38,014 bases of DNA from Salinivirgaceae bacterium (GCA_017645945.1 JAGCNL010000035.1:1-38014), one strand, 5' to 3'; counted from the first letter of the stretch, positions 17,161 through 25,496 are shown. The notes: a model not told the origin generated them from the sequence alone. Numbers and translations: made by a program.

Positions 17161-17513
17161 AAAGAACTATAACCTTACCGCAACAAAGATAGAAGATGTT
17201 TTTAACATGGCAAACATTTCAAATCGATTTTTCGAAAAAATATCATTTTTCATAACATTCTGATAATCAATATAAAATAACATTCGTTGAAACTTTTTTG
17301 GACTTATTGCAAAGAGTCAATTTTACTTTTATGGTCATTTTCGTGTAACGAGACCGCCATTTCGTCACCAATAAATCGTCAACTCATCAATAATGGCCTG
17401 GGAAAATACATTTTGGCACGCCGCCCGGCTGTTTCTCCGGCAACTCTTTTTCCGGTTGGCACAAACATGACAAGATTTTGCCGCTAAAAAAATGTCAATA
17501 ACCACAAATCGCT
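17161..17513. other. Long A/T-rich intergenic stretch
   Basis: No convincing gene is seen here. A partial echo of the right arm of the inverted repeat (ACCTTACCGCAACAAAG) follows at about 17172-17188, and a small palindrome TTTTTCGAAAAA lies near 17228. The small open frame at 17287-17487 has no recognisable motif and is not called. Confidence 0.5.
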
Positions 17514-17521
17514 TATATTTG
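17514..17521 (+). promoter_or_regulatory. -7 box TATATTTG of the four-gene envelope locus
   Basis: A perfect TAnnTTTG match lies 31 bases before the ATG at 17552. It also argues against the alternative upstream start at 17492, which would precede the promoter. No clear -33 element is seen. Confidence 0.55.
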
Positions 17522-17551
17522 AATTCGAATTTGAACATATACAATATATAT

Positions 17552-19297
17552 ATGTGTAAACGCTTATTCTCTGTAGCATTGCTTCTCTGCATTATGCAGG
17601 TCGGACTTGGACAGGAGGCCGCCCAATCATCGTCGGGAGGCTACATGAAGGAGTATAACCGCAACTCACTGACCATGTTTTTGGTTGAGAGTGGCAGATA
17701 CAGTTCCGAACTAAAATCGGCAATGAAGAATGTGGTTGTGCCTGAGAAATTCGACGACAACATGCTCTCCGTGCGCTCACTGCCGCCAATGTCAAGCTCC
17801 GATGCCGTCAAGGCGAAGCTTGAATCGATGAATGTTCCGAAGGAGATATTCGAAAAATGGTTCTCACGCAACAGCGACGGGCGGTTCAGCATGTCGGTCA
17901 TTCACGAGCGCGGCCTCTACAACGCCACCGACGCCGATGTGCTCGAAGCCTCGGCCTCAAAACTCGGCCTTGCAAAACTCCAGGATGCGGGCGAAAAGCT
18001 TATCCGCCAGTCGTATGTGATGGTGATTTGCTTCGGCGACATAAAAACAATGGAGCAGATTTACAACGAGCAGGACGCCAACCGGCGGAAGACAGCCCAG
18101 GCGCTCGGCATTGAGTTCATACCAACCGTGCGTGTCAAGAGCGGCTACCGCGCCGAGGTGGCAGGTTTCCTTTACCGTCTGGCCGATGTGCCCGAGACAA
18201 TGAATGATTTCTACTCGAACATGTGGATTTTCGACGACGACGCCCCCGCAACAGTGGCCGAGAAGCGCCGCAAATTCGACTCCACGCCATTCAAGCTCTC
18301 ATACGTGACATCGGTCACCACAACAGTTGAGGCCACCGAGCCCAACATGGGCAACCCGTCGGGCCAGTCGGTGATGCTGCGCCGCCTGCTCAACAATTCA
18401 ATCGACGGGCTTGTGAGCGCTTTTGAGAACAAGATTGAGGAGTGGCAGGTGCGGACGGCCTTGTACAGCACGTTCCCTCTCCGCGCAAAAATCGGCACAA
18501 AGGAGAACCTGCAGGTTGAGGACCGCTACTTTGTTTATGAGTACCGAATGGACCGCCACGGCCAGGTGACACCAAAGCGCCGGGGCGTGATTCGTGCCAA
18601 AAAGGTGGTTAACAACAGCCACGTGGCCGAAGGCTCGAGCGATGAGAAACTTCGGAATATAACCTCGAAATTCTATCAGGTTGCAGGCCACAAACTGGAG
18701 CCGGGAATGTTCCTTGAACAATCGAACGATATGGGCTGCGGCGTTACGTTCGGCGCTGCTGCCGGCTCGCTGGGAGGCATCTACATAAACGGCGAGCTTC
18801 TTCTGGGACAATACATCGGGCTAACCCAATTTAAATTTTTCATGGGCGGCCATTTCGGTGGCAACACCTACGACCTAACCAAATGCGGGAAATTTGGCTC
18901 ATCACCCGACTTTAAAGAAGCTTCATTCGCGTTCTACGGCGGTGAGATTGGATTCTCAAAGGGATTTTTCGTACTGAGAAACCTGTCGCTGTCGGGACAT
19001 TTCGGTCTGGCAATGGAATGGGCCGATGCATTGGAGAGCGAAGTGAAGAAAAGCAGAAAAATTGAAGGCTCGCTCATCACAGGTACGTTCGGCATGGCTG
19101 GCGCGCAAGCTGCCATCAATCTGCGCTACAATTGTCAACTTGTTGGCGGAGCAACCTATTACGCCGAGCTTGGCAATGCAAAACTCTCCAGCGGAGTGGA
19201 AGACGAAGACACTAAAGATTTGGGAGTTACCTACTCGGAAGTATTCGAAGGACGCGCCGGTGTAAATATTAATTTCGGCGTACGCATCCAATTCTAA
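17552..19297 (+). CDS. Outer-membrane protein with large N-terminal region and C-terminal barrel
   Basis: The 581-residue protein starts at MCKRLFSVALLLCIMQVGLG, a signal peptide; the promoter at 17514 supports this start. Residues about 20-390 are mixed helix and strand, with a distinctive LIRQSYVMVICFGDIKTM segment near 150 and RVKSGYRAEVAGFLYRLAD near 205. From about 395 to the end the sequence alternates in the manner of a beta-barrel (GGIYINGELLLGQYIGLTQF, GGEIGFSKGFFVL) and ends GVRIQF with a terminal Phe, the usual outer-membrane insertion signal. I do not recognise a named family. It leads a same-strand run with a lipoprotein and two secreted proteins (gaps of 124, 27 and 13 bases), suggesting one envelope assembly. 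Confidence 0.8.
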   Translation: MCKRLFSVALLLCIMQVGLGQEAAQSSSGGYMKEYNRNSLTMFLVESGRYSSELKSAMKNVVVPEKFDDNMLSVRSLPPMSSSDAVKAKLESMNVPKEIFEKWFSRNSDGRFSMSVIHERGLYNATDADVLEASASKLGLAKLQDAGEKLIRQSYVMVICFGDIKTMEQIYNEQDANRRKTAQALGIEFIPTVRVKSGYRAEVAGFLYRLADVPETMNDFYSNMWIFDDDAPATVAEKRRKFDSTPFKLSYVTSVTTTVEATEPNMGNPSGQSVMLRRLLNNSIDGLVSAFENKIEEWQVRTALYSTFPLRAKIGTKENLQVEDRYFVYEYRMDRHGQVTPKRRGVIRAKKVVNNSHVAEGSSDEKLRNITSKFYQVAGHKLEPGMFLEQSNDMGCGVTFGAAAGSLGGIYINGELLLGQYIGLTQFKFFMGGHFGGNTYDLTKCGKFGSSPDFKEASFAFYGGEIGFSKGFFVLRNLSLSGHFGLAMEWADALESEVKKSRKIEGSLITGTFGMAGAQAAINLRYNCQLVGGATYYAELGNAKLSSGVEDEDTKDLGVTYSEVFEGRAGVNINFGVRIQF

Positions 19298-19421
19298 TCT
19301 CGAAGCGTCTTATAGAAAATTGTCCGAAAAAAACTGACGGACTGAAACGTGGAATAAAAGATTGACTATATTGTAAAGTTTTTGAACACAATATTTAAGT
19401 TTAACATAAAAAGCAAACACT

Positions 19422-19955
19422 ATGAGAAAATTAGTCGGAATTTTTGCGATGGGCATTGCAGCCTTGCTAATCACAGGATGCTCATCGTCGGCAGGTGCTC
19501 AATCGCGCCACAAAGTGCGCAAACTTGAGTACAACAGCGCATATAACTACGAGGTGGCCACAATATCAGTTGGCGTTGACGGAACCAAGCTTGTCAAGGT
19601 TTGGGGACGCGGCAAGAAAGCTGAAGACGCACAGCGCAACGCGATAAAGGAAGGCGTGGCTTGCGCCCTTTTCCACGGATTCCCGGCAGGAAGCAACGGC
19701 TCGGCAGCCCCCACTCCGGCCATCATCAAAGACCCGACTGCTGCTGACAAATATTCAGAGTATTTCGAGAAATTCTTTGCTCCGGGCGGACAGTATCTGC
19801 AATATGTCAACCGCAGCACTGACGGCGCATCGGCCGACCGCGTGAAAGAAAAAGGCGGTTATAAGGTTGGCGTCACTTTGTCAATCGCCTACGACGAACT
19901 CCGCAAAGAGATGGAGCGCCAAGGCATTGCAAAAAGCTTGAACAGCGGATTTTAA
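19422..19955 (+). CDS. Lipoprotein, LPP20-like
   Basis: The 177-residue product has a lipoprotein signal (MRKLVGIFAMGIAALLITGC, lipidated Cys20). The mature part has ISVGVDGTKLVKVWGRGKKAEDAQ at about 50-70, followed by a helix with regularly spaced Ala (RNAIKEGVACALFHGF), and closes with GGYKVGVTLSIAYDELRKEM. A strand with GxG followed by an Ala-rich helix, and a later strand of the YxVxV type, is the pattern seen in LPP20/FlgT-like proteins; this is a structural impression, not a match. It lies between the barrel gene and the DUF6175 gene, and no terminator separates them. It is likely anchored in the outer membrane facing the periplasm or the surface. Confidence 0.8.
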   Translation: MRKLVGIFAMGIAALLITGCSSSAGAQSRHKVRKLEYNSAYNYEVATISVGVDGTKLVKVWGRGKKAEDAQRNAIKEGVACALFHGFPAGSNGSAAPTPAIIKDPTAADKYSEYFEKFFAPGGQYLQYVNRSTDGASADRVKEKGGYKVGVTLSIAYDELRKEMERQGIAKSLNSGF

Positions 19956-19982
19956 ACTGATAACCAATAAAAAAGTAATAAC

Positions 19983-20945
19983 ATGAAGAAGCTATTGTTT
20001 TTATCGGCAGCGCTGATGCTTGCCGCAAGCACATTCGGTCAGGCAAAGAAGCCGACCATCATGGTGGTTCCGAGCGACCGCTACTGCATTGAGAAAGGAT
20101 ACGTCATTAAATTCAACAATCAGGGTACAACAATCGAACTTCCTGATTATAAAAAACTTCTGCAAAACGATTCTGATATGCGTCTGGCTATCTCGAAGAT
20201 AAGCGGCATCATGTCGGACCGCGAGTTCCCGCTGAAGGATTTGGAGCAGGAGCTGCGCAACATGTCGAACGAATCGGCTGAGACATCACTGCTGACAGGC
20301 TCAATGGGCGGCAGCGTTGTTGAATCGCCTATCGACGCTCTGAAACGCTCGGCAAAAGCCGACATCATAATGGACCTTGATGTCTCAATCGAGAAGCAAG
20401 GCCCGAAAAACAGCTGCCGTTTCATCTTGAACGGAATCGACGCCTACACAAGCAAGAACATTGCAAGCTCGACCGGCGTTGGCAGCCCAAGCACATCAGC
20501 TTCAATCGGTCTGCTGATTGAGGAGGCCGTTCTGAGCCACATGGACGAGTTCGCAGGCCGCCTTCAGGCTCACTTCGACGACATGTTCAACAACGGACGC
20601 GAGGTTAAGATTATGGTGAAACTGTTCGACGGTTTTGATTCGAATCTTGAAGATGAATATGAGTATAACGGTGAAAGCGAGGCTCTTGGCACATTCATCG
20701 AGGACTGGATGGACGACAACACAATGAACCACCGCTACAGCCTGACTGATGCCACAGAGAATTTCCAACGCTATGAGCAGGTACGCATTCCTCTGTACTA
20801 TGAGCGCAACGGCCGTCAAAGAGCAATGGACACCCGCACGTATGTCAACAACTTGAAGAAATTCATCTCTGACGAGTTCAAACTTGATTCGAAGGTTTAT
20901 ATGCGCGGCTTGGGCGAGGCCTGGCTGATTATCGGTGAAAAATAA
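19983..20945 (+). CDS. DUF6175 family secreted protein
   Basis: The 320-residue protein has a signal peptide (MKKLLFLSAALMLAASTFGQ). The mature sequence opens with KKPTIMVVPSDRYC, and has LKDLEQELRNM near 80, a KADIIMDLDVSIE strand near 125, GIDAYTSKNIASSTGVGSPS near 150 and a conserved C-terminal RQRAMDTRTYVNNLKKF. This matches what I recall of DUF6175 from Bacteroides, a family without known function. The first half (ADIIMDLDV, then an aYTsknIAsstG-type strand-turn) resembles the CsgG/LpoB fold, where multimers line a periplasmic channel or stimulate an enzyme; this is inference. Spacing of 27 bases from the lipoprotein gene and 13 bases to the next gene supports co-transcription. Confidence 0.82.
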   Translation: MKKLLFLSAALMLAASTFGQAKKPTIMVVPSDRYCIEKGYVIKFNNQGTTIELPDYKKLLQNDSDMRLAISKISGIMSDREFPLKDLEQELRNMSNESAETSLLTGSMGGSVVESPIDALKRSAKADIIMDLDVSIEKQGPKNSCRFILNGIDAYTSKNIASSTGVGSPSTSASIGLLIEEAVLSHMDEFAGRLQAHFDDMFNNGREVKIMVKLFDGFDSNLEDEYEYNGESEALGTFIEDWMDDNTMNHRYSLTDATENFQRYEQVRIPLYYERNGRQRAMDTRTYVNNLKKFISDEFKLDSKVYMRGLGEAWLIIGEK

Positions 20946-20958
20946 AAAAGCTACAGCT

Positions 20959-21651
20959 ATGAGAAATATATTCAAAATCATGCTTTTGGGTGTCGGAGTG
21001 ACGATGGCTTCTGCCGTCTGCGCCCAAAACAATAACGGAAAGGCCGACGATGCGGCGCGCATTGCTCTGGCCCCGGTCATCAATGATTCGAATCTGCCTC
21101 TTTCGGCCAAACAGATGCTTGAGAACAAAATCCGCAAGATTTGCACGCTTAACGGTCTGGCTGGTGAAGGCTCGAACCCGCTGTTCTCGATAAAAGCTTC
21201 GGTTGACGTTGTCAGCCGCGATTACACAGCAACCGCACCTCCGATGCACACACTGGTTCTGAATGTCAATCTGTATATTGTTGACAATAAGAACGGTAAT
21301 GTTTACAGCCAGACATCGGTTGAGGTGAAGGGTGCCGGACAAAACGAGACAAAGGCTTACTCACAGGCTATCAAGAACATCAATCCGAAACAAGGACAGT
21401 TCAAGGCTTTTGTGGAGCAAGGCAAGAACAAGATTCTGGAGTTCTACAACTCGCAGTGCGACTTTGTGATTTCGCAAGCACAGGCTCTCAAGAGCCAAGG
21501 CCGCGATGACGACGCTGCAGCTGTTCTTCACTCTGTGCCAAAGGTTTGCAAAGAGTGCTACGACCAATGCATGGAGCTGGCTGGCCAGATGAGTTCGGGC
21601 AACTATGTTGCACCTCAACAGTCGAATGAATCTGCAAGTGAAAACGAATAA
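20959..21651 (+). CDS. Secreted CsgG-like protein with C-terminal helical repeat
   Basis: The product has 230 residues, starting at MRNIFKIMLLGVGVTMASAVCAQ, a signal peptide. A start 8 codons upstream would overlap the preceding gene and put charged residues ahead of the signal. The core begins ARIALAPVINDSNLPLSAKQM (strand then helix) and has LVLNVNLYIVDNKNGNVYSQ followed by a helix with spaced Ala, a CsgG-like order. A TPR-like helix pair with cysteines follows (KSQGRDDDAAAVLHSVPKVC, CYDQCMEL, about 180-215). The tail is rich in Gln, Ser and Glu. It is the last gene before a strong terminator, so it closes the four-gene unit. No function can be assigned; the CsgG resemblance is a hypothesis. 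Confidence 0.78.
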   Translation: MRNIFKIMLLGVGVTMASAVCAQNNNGKADDAARIALAPVINDSNLPLSAKQMLENKIRKICTLNGLAGEGSNPLFSIKASVDVVSRDYTATAPPMHTLVLNVNLYIVDNKNGNVYSQTSVEVKGAGQNETKAYSQAIKNINPKQGQFKAFVEQGKNKILEFYNSQCDFVISQAQALKSQGRDDDAAAVLHSVPKVCKECYDQCMELAGQMSSGNYVAPQQSNESASENE

Positions 21652-21675
21652 ATAAACCTTTCAACCGCTAACATT

Positions 21676-21716
21676 CCGCCGCCTGAGTTTCACACTTTGG
21701 CGGCGGTTTATTTTTG
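21676..21716 (+). terminator. Intrinsic terminator of the envelope locus
   Basis: CCGCCGCC (21676-21683) pairs perfectly with GGCGGCGG (21699-21706), followed by tttattttt. It sits 24 bases after the last gene of the locus. Confidence 0.9.
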
Positions 21717-21771
21717 TACAGTTGGCACCACCAACAAATACCTCTCAAAATTCCTAAATCGTAAATTCTAA

Positions 21772-21789
21772 TCCCGATAGCTATCGGGA
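21772..21789. repeat. Perfect 18-bp palindrome upstream of rseC
   Basis: TCCCGATAGCTATCGGGA is a perfect palindrome. It lies 12 bases upstream of the -7 box of the Rnf operon, over the expected -33 region. It could be an operator or a dispersed repeat. Confidence 0.6.
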
Positions 21790-21801
21790 CCAAATAAAAT
21801 T

Positions 21802-21809
21802 TACATTTG
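21802..21809 (+). promoter_or_regulatory. -7 box TACATTTG of the rseC-rnf operon
   Basis: A perfect TAnnTTTG match lies 21 bases before the rseC ATG. The expected -33 zone is occupied by the palindrome at 21772-21789, so initiation may depend on a bound factor. Confidence 0.6.
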
Positions 21810-21830
21810 CACTACGAAAAACCGTAGCAG

Positions 21831-22244
21831 ATGGCTGACGTAACTTTCTCACAAACGGGTACTATTGAGCATATTGGCGACGATGCCATCACCGTCCGCA
21901 TCGACTGCAACTCAGCCTGTAGCGCCTGCCACTCGAAAGACGTCTGCCTTTCGACCGACAAAGCCGTGAAACATATAACCATTGAACCCGACGGGCGCGT
22001 TTATGCCGTTGGGCAGCAGGTCAAGGTCTACGGACAACGGCAGTTGGCCTTCAAAGCGCTGTTCTGGGGCTATCTGGCGCCGCTGATTCTGGTGGTGGCC
22101 GTTCTTGCAGGATTGATTCTGGCGGGATTTTCGGAAGCCGTAGCTGGCGTGGCCGCACTTTTGTCGCTTCTACCCTACTATTTGGTGCTATTTTTGCTGC
22201 GCGACAAGTTCAAACGAACTTTCGTGTTTAAGATTGAAAATTGA
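21831..22244 (+). CDS. rseC: RseC/SoxR-reducing family membrane protein
   Basis: The 137-residue protein has the RseC layout. An N-terminal soluble domain carries four conserved cysteines (Cys26, Cys30, Cys33, Cys39, in CNSACSACHSKDVC), followed by two membrane helices at about 75-98 and about 102-122. In enterobacteria RseC is tied to SoxR reduction together with the Rsx/Rnf complex, and in Bacteroidota the gene commonly precedes rnfB, as here. It probably helps assemble or feed electrons to Rnf. Its last codons and stop (KIEN) lie in the first units of a 7-base-periodic array that fills the 76-base gap to rnfB. Confidence 0.9.
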   Translation: MADVTFSQTGTIEHIGDDAITVRIDCNSACSACHSKDVCLSTDKAVKHITIEPDGRVYAVGQQVKVYGQRQLAFKALFWGYLAPLILVVAVLAGLILAGFSEAVAGVAALLSLLPYYLVLFLLRDKFKRTFVFKIEN

Positions 22245-22312
22245 AATGCCTTTTAAACTTATAACTTTAAACTTCTAAACTTTTAACTTAAAACTTCTAT
22301 AACTTATAACTT
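22231..22312 (+). repeat. 7-base-periodic array between rseC and rnfB
   Basis: AACTT occurs eight times with starts at 22256, 22263, 22270, 22278, 22285, 22292, 22301 and 22308, i.e. spacing 7 with two slips. The same period extends left into the end of rseC as AGATTGA/AAATTGA (from 22231). The array makes up the whole rnfB upstream gap. Confidence 0.85.
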
Positions 22313-22320
22313 AAAATAAT

Positions 22321-23193
22321 ATGGAAATTGTTTTGTACAGTGTGATTGCTTTGGGCTTGCTGGGACTGGTGCTGGCCGCCGTCCTGTATGTTGTGGCTCA
22401 AAAGTTCAAGGTACAAGAAGACCCGCGCATTGACGAGATTGTTGCGCTGCTGCCTGGTGCGAACTGCGGCGGCTGCGGCTACCCCGGTTGCCGCGGTCTG
22501 GCAAGTGCCTTTGTGTCGGCTACCGACATTTCGGGACTGAAATGCCCCGCTTCGTCGGCAGAGACAATGAAAAAGATTGGCGCAATCCTTGGTCAGGAAG
22601 TGGTTGAGAGTGAGCCGAAAATTGCTGTGGTTCGCTGCAACGGCTCGTGCCAAAACCGCCCGAAGGTGAACCGCTACGACGGCGCGCAATCGTGCGCCTT
22701 TGCCGCCACTCTGTCGGCTGGCGACACCAACTGCAGTTTCGGCTGCCTTGGTCACGGCGACTGCGTTGCGGCCTGCCGCTTCGACGCCATCAGCATCAAC
22801 CCTGAAACGGGGCTGCCCGTGGTCGACGACAGCAAGTGCGTGGCCTGCGGTGCGTGCGTCAAGGCGTGTCCGAAGGGAATCATCGAGATTCGCAACCGCG
22901 GCAAGAAAGACCGCCGATTGTTTGTGTCGTGCGTGAACAAAGACAAGGGCGCTGTGGCCCGCAAGGCCTGCACGGCAGCCTGCATCGGCTGCGGAAAGTG
23001 CGCCAAAGTGTGCGCCTTCGAGGCCATCACGGTTGAGAACAATGTGGCTTACATCGACTTTGAAAAGTGCAAGATGTGCCGCAAGTGCGCCGCCGAATGT
23101 CCGACGGGCGCCATCCACGAAGTGAACTTCCCGCCGCGTCCGCCAAAGGCCGAGGCCACCGAAGAAAAACAACCTGTACAAACCAACGCATAG
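22321..23193 (+). CDS. rnfB: Rnf complex subunit B, ferredoxin-type iron-sulfur protein
   Basis: RnfB accepts electrons from reduced ferredoxin and passes them into the membrane complex. The 290-residue product has one N-terminal membrane helix (about 4-26), then the RnfB [4Fe-4S] domain with Cys49, Cys52, Cys57 and Cys75 (ANCGGCGYPGC...LKCP). Further cysteine-rich motifs follow: CSFGCLGHGDCVAAC, CVACGACVKACP, CIGCGKCAKVC and CKMCRKCAAECP. Several clusters are therefore predicted, as in other anaerobes' long RnfB. The C-terminus is a short proline/lysine-rich tail. rnfC starts 12 bases later. Confidence 0.97.
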   Translation: MEIVLYSVIALGLLGLVLAAVLYVVAQKFKVQEDPRIDEIVALLPGANCGGCGYPGCRGLASAFVSATDISGLKCPASSAETMKKIGAILGQEVVESEPKIAVVRCNGSCQNRPKVNRYDGAQSCAFAATLSAGDTNCSFGCLGHGDCVAACRFDAISINPETGLPVVDDSKCVACGACVKACPKGIIEIRNRGKKDRRLFVSCVNKDKGAVARKACTAACIGCGKCAKVCAFEAITVENNVAYIDFEKCKMCRKCAAECPTGAIHEVNFPPRPPKAEATEEKQPVQTNA

Positions 23194-23205
23194 ACATCTA
23201 CCAAT

Positions 23206-24537
23206 ATGTTCAAGACATTTAAAATAGGCGGTGTGCATCCTGAAGCCAACAAGCTGTCAGCCGCCAAAGCAATAGTAGATGCACAATTGCCGAAAGTGGC
23301 CATCATACCACTGGCGCAGCATATTGGCGCACCCGCCAACGCCGTTGTTCAGAAAGGCGACAAGGTGAAAGTGGGTCAGCTGATTGGCGAGGCCAACGGC
23401 TTTGTATCGGCCAACATTCACTCGTCGGTTTCGGGAACAGTGTCGAAAATCGACGTTGCCCCCGACGTATCGGGGTTCAAGAAACCTGCCGTCTTCATCG
23501 ACGTTGAAGGCGACGAATGGCTCGAGACCATCGACCGCTCGGACGCGCTTGTAAGCGAAATCAAAGACGACGCAAAAACCATCGTCGGCAAGATTAAAGA
23601 CGCTGGCATTGTGGGTATGGGCGGTGCAACGTTCCCCGCTCACGTCAAGTTGGCCATCCCCGAAGGGAAAAAGGCTGACTTCCTGATTATCAACGGTGTG
23701 GAATGTGAACCGTACTTGACCGCCGACCATCGGCTAATGCTCGAGAAGAGCGACGAACTGATTGTGGGCGTCAAGATTCTTATGAAAGCCATCAACGTTA
23801 CAAAAGCATACATCGGCATTGAGGCCAACAAACCCGACGCCATCAGCAAACTGACCGAACTCTGCGCCAAAGAGCAAGGCATCGAGGTTGTTCCGCTCAA
23901 GCTGAAATATCCGCAAGGCGGCGAGAAACAGCTTATCAACGCCGTGTCGGGCCGCGAGGTTCCGTCGGGCAAGCTGCCTATTGACGCAGGCGCCGTGGTG
24001 CAGAACGTGGGCACTGCCTTTGCCGTTTACGAGGCTGTGCAGAAGAACAAACCGCTCATCGAGCGCATCGTAACCGTTACGGGCGACACCGTTAAAGAGC
24101 CTTCGAACTTCAAGGCACGCATCGGAACGCCTGTGGCAGAGCTGATTGCAGCCGCTGGCGGCGACGTTGAGAACAGCGGCAAGATTATCAGCGGCGGCCC
24201 AATGATGGGCAAGGCAATGGCCAATCTGGAATCGACCGTGACGAAAGGAACATCGGGCATTCTAATGCTGAACGAAGAGAAGGCCGTGCGCCCCGAAGCC
24301 GGGCCGTGCATCCGCTGCGCGAAATGCGTTGACGCCTGCCCAATGGGACTTGAGCCTTATCTGCTAATGCAATACAGCCAACGCCAAATGTGGGCCGAAG
24401 ACGAGGCCAACCACATTATGGACTGCATCGAATGCGGCTGCTGCATATTCTCGTGCCCTGCCAAACGTCCGATTCTGGACTATGTGCGTTTGGGCAAAAA
24501 CACTGTAGGTAAAATAATTAGAAGTAGAAAACAATAA
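23206..24537 (+). CDS. rnfC: Rnf complex subunit C, NADH/FMN and iron-sulfur subunit
   Basis: RnfC is the peripheral subunit where NAD+ is reduced. The 443-residue product contains the RnfC N-terminal domain (GGVHPEANKLSA), the nucleotide/FMN segment GIVGMGGATFPAHVK near 125-140 and NGVECEPYLTADHRLM near 165. A SLBB-like region follows, and two [4Fe-4S] motifs stand at about 367-377 and 406-416 (CIRCAKCVDACPMGL, CIECGCCIFSCPAKRP). It lacks the long Ala/Lys-rich C-terminal extension of the E. coli homologue, as usual in Bacteroidota. The stop overlaps the rnfD start by one base (TAATG), implying translational coupling. Confidence 0.97.
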   Translation: MFKTFKIGGVHPEANKLSAAKAIVDAQLPKVAIIPLAQHIGAPANAVVQKGDKVKVGQLIGEANGFVSANIHSSVSGTVSKIDVAPDVSGFKKPAVFIDVEGDEWLETIDRSDALVSEIKDDAKTIVGKIKDAGIVGMGGATFPAHVKLAIPEGKKADFLIINGVECEPYLTADHRLMLEKSDELIVGVKILMKAINVTKAYIGIEANKPDAISKLTELCAKEQGIEVVPLKLKYPQGGEKQLINAVSGREVPSGKLPIDAGAVVQNVGTAFAVYEAVQKNKPLIERIVTVTGDTVKEPSNFKARIGTPVAELIAAAGGDVENSGKIISGGPMMGKAMANLESTVTKGTSGILMLNEEKAVRPEAGPCIRCAKCVDACPMGLEPYLLMQYSQRQMWAEDEANHIMDCIECGCCIFSCPAKRPILDYVRLGKNTVGKIIRSRKQ

Positions 24538-25496
24538 TGGGACAATTAGTTGTATCACCGTCGCCGCACACTCGCAGTAGTGTTTCAACCCCCAACCTTA
24601 TGTTCGGGGTTATAGCGGCATTGCTACCGGCTCTGGCCGTTTCAGTTTATTACTTTGGAATCGGAACGCTGATTGTAACACTCACATCTGTTGCAAGTTG
24701 CGTACTTTTTGAGTACCTGATTCAGAAATTCCTGCTCAAGCAGCAGCCAACCATCAGCGACGGCTCGGCCATACTGACGGGCTTGCTGCTGGCGTTCAAC
24801 CTGCCGTCGAACCTGCCCATCGGCATCATCATTGTTGGTGCGGCGTTCGCCATCGGCGTTGGCAAAATGGCCTTCGGCGGCCTGGGGCAGAACCTGTTCA
24901 ACCCCGCACTTGCCGGGCGTGTGTTCCTGCTCATATCGTTCCCCGTGCAAATGACCACGTGGCCTGTTCCGAAAGGCTTCGGCACCAACTACATCGACGC
25001 CGAAACGGGCGCCACTGCGCTGAATATGCTGAAGAACCACTTCGGCACACTGCCCGAAACAACCGATATGCTTCTGGGCCAAATGGGCGGCTCGCTTGGC
25101 GAGGTTTCGGCCATTGCGCTGCTCATCGGCTTTGCGTTCCTGCTCTTCCGCCGAATCATCACCTGGCACATTCCTGTAACCATTTTCGCCACAGTGTTTG
25201 TGTTCCAAGGAATCTTGTATCTGGCTGACCCAACGCAGTTTGCATCGCCTGTGGCTCACCTTTTGGCTGGCGGTCTTATGCTTGGCGCGATATTTATGGC
25301 AACCGACTATGTGACATCGCCAATGAGCATCTGCGGAAAGGTGGTTTACGCCATCGGAATCGGCATTATTACGGTGGTAATCAGAAACTTCGGCTCATTC
25401 CCCGAGGGAATGTCGTTCGCCATTCTGATTATGAACGCCGTTACGCCGCTCATCAACACTTATATTAAACCAAAACGATTCGGGGAGGTAAAATAA
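24537..25496 (+). CDS. rnfD: Rnf complex subunit D, membrane flavoprotein
   Basis: RnfD is an integral membrane subunit thought to take part in ion translocation. The 319-residue protein has about nine hydrophobic helices and the NqrB/RnfD signatures NLMFGVIAALLPA and GLGQNLFNPALAGRVFL. A covalent FMN site of the form GATxL is seen in ETGATALNML; the acceptor is Thr160. The last helix pair ends with ILIMNAVTPLINTYIKP. It overlaps both neighbours by one base. Confidence 0.96.
   Translation: MGQLVVSPSPHTRSSVSTPNLMFGVIAALLPALAVSVYYFGIGTLIVTLTSVASCVLFEYLIQKFLLKQQPTISDGSAILTGLLLAFNLPSNLPIGIIIVGAAFAIGVGKMAFGGLGQNLFNPALAGRVFLLISFPVQMTTWPVPKGFGTNYIDAETGATALNMLKNHFGTLPETTDMLLGQMGGSLGEVSAIALLIGFAFLLFRRIITWHIPVTIFATVFVFQGILYLADPTQFASPVAHLLAGGLMLGAIFMATDYVTSPMSICGKVVYAIGIGIITVVIRNFGSFPEGMSFAILIMNAVTPLINTYIKPKRFGEVK

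Noticed and set aside
17287..17487. Small open frame (66 codons) in the long intergenic region
   Set aside because: No family motif, no promoter or leader, and skewed composition; likely chance.
22297..23238. Long open frame (313 codons) antisense to rnfB
   Set aside because: It mirrors the G/C-rich codon pattern of rnfB, has no recognisable domain or start signal, and rnfB itself is certain.
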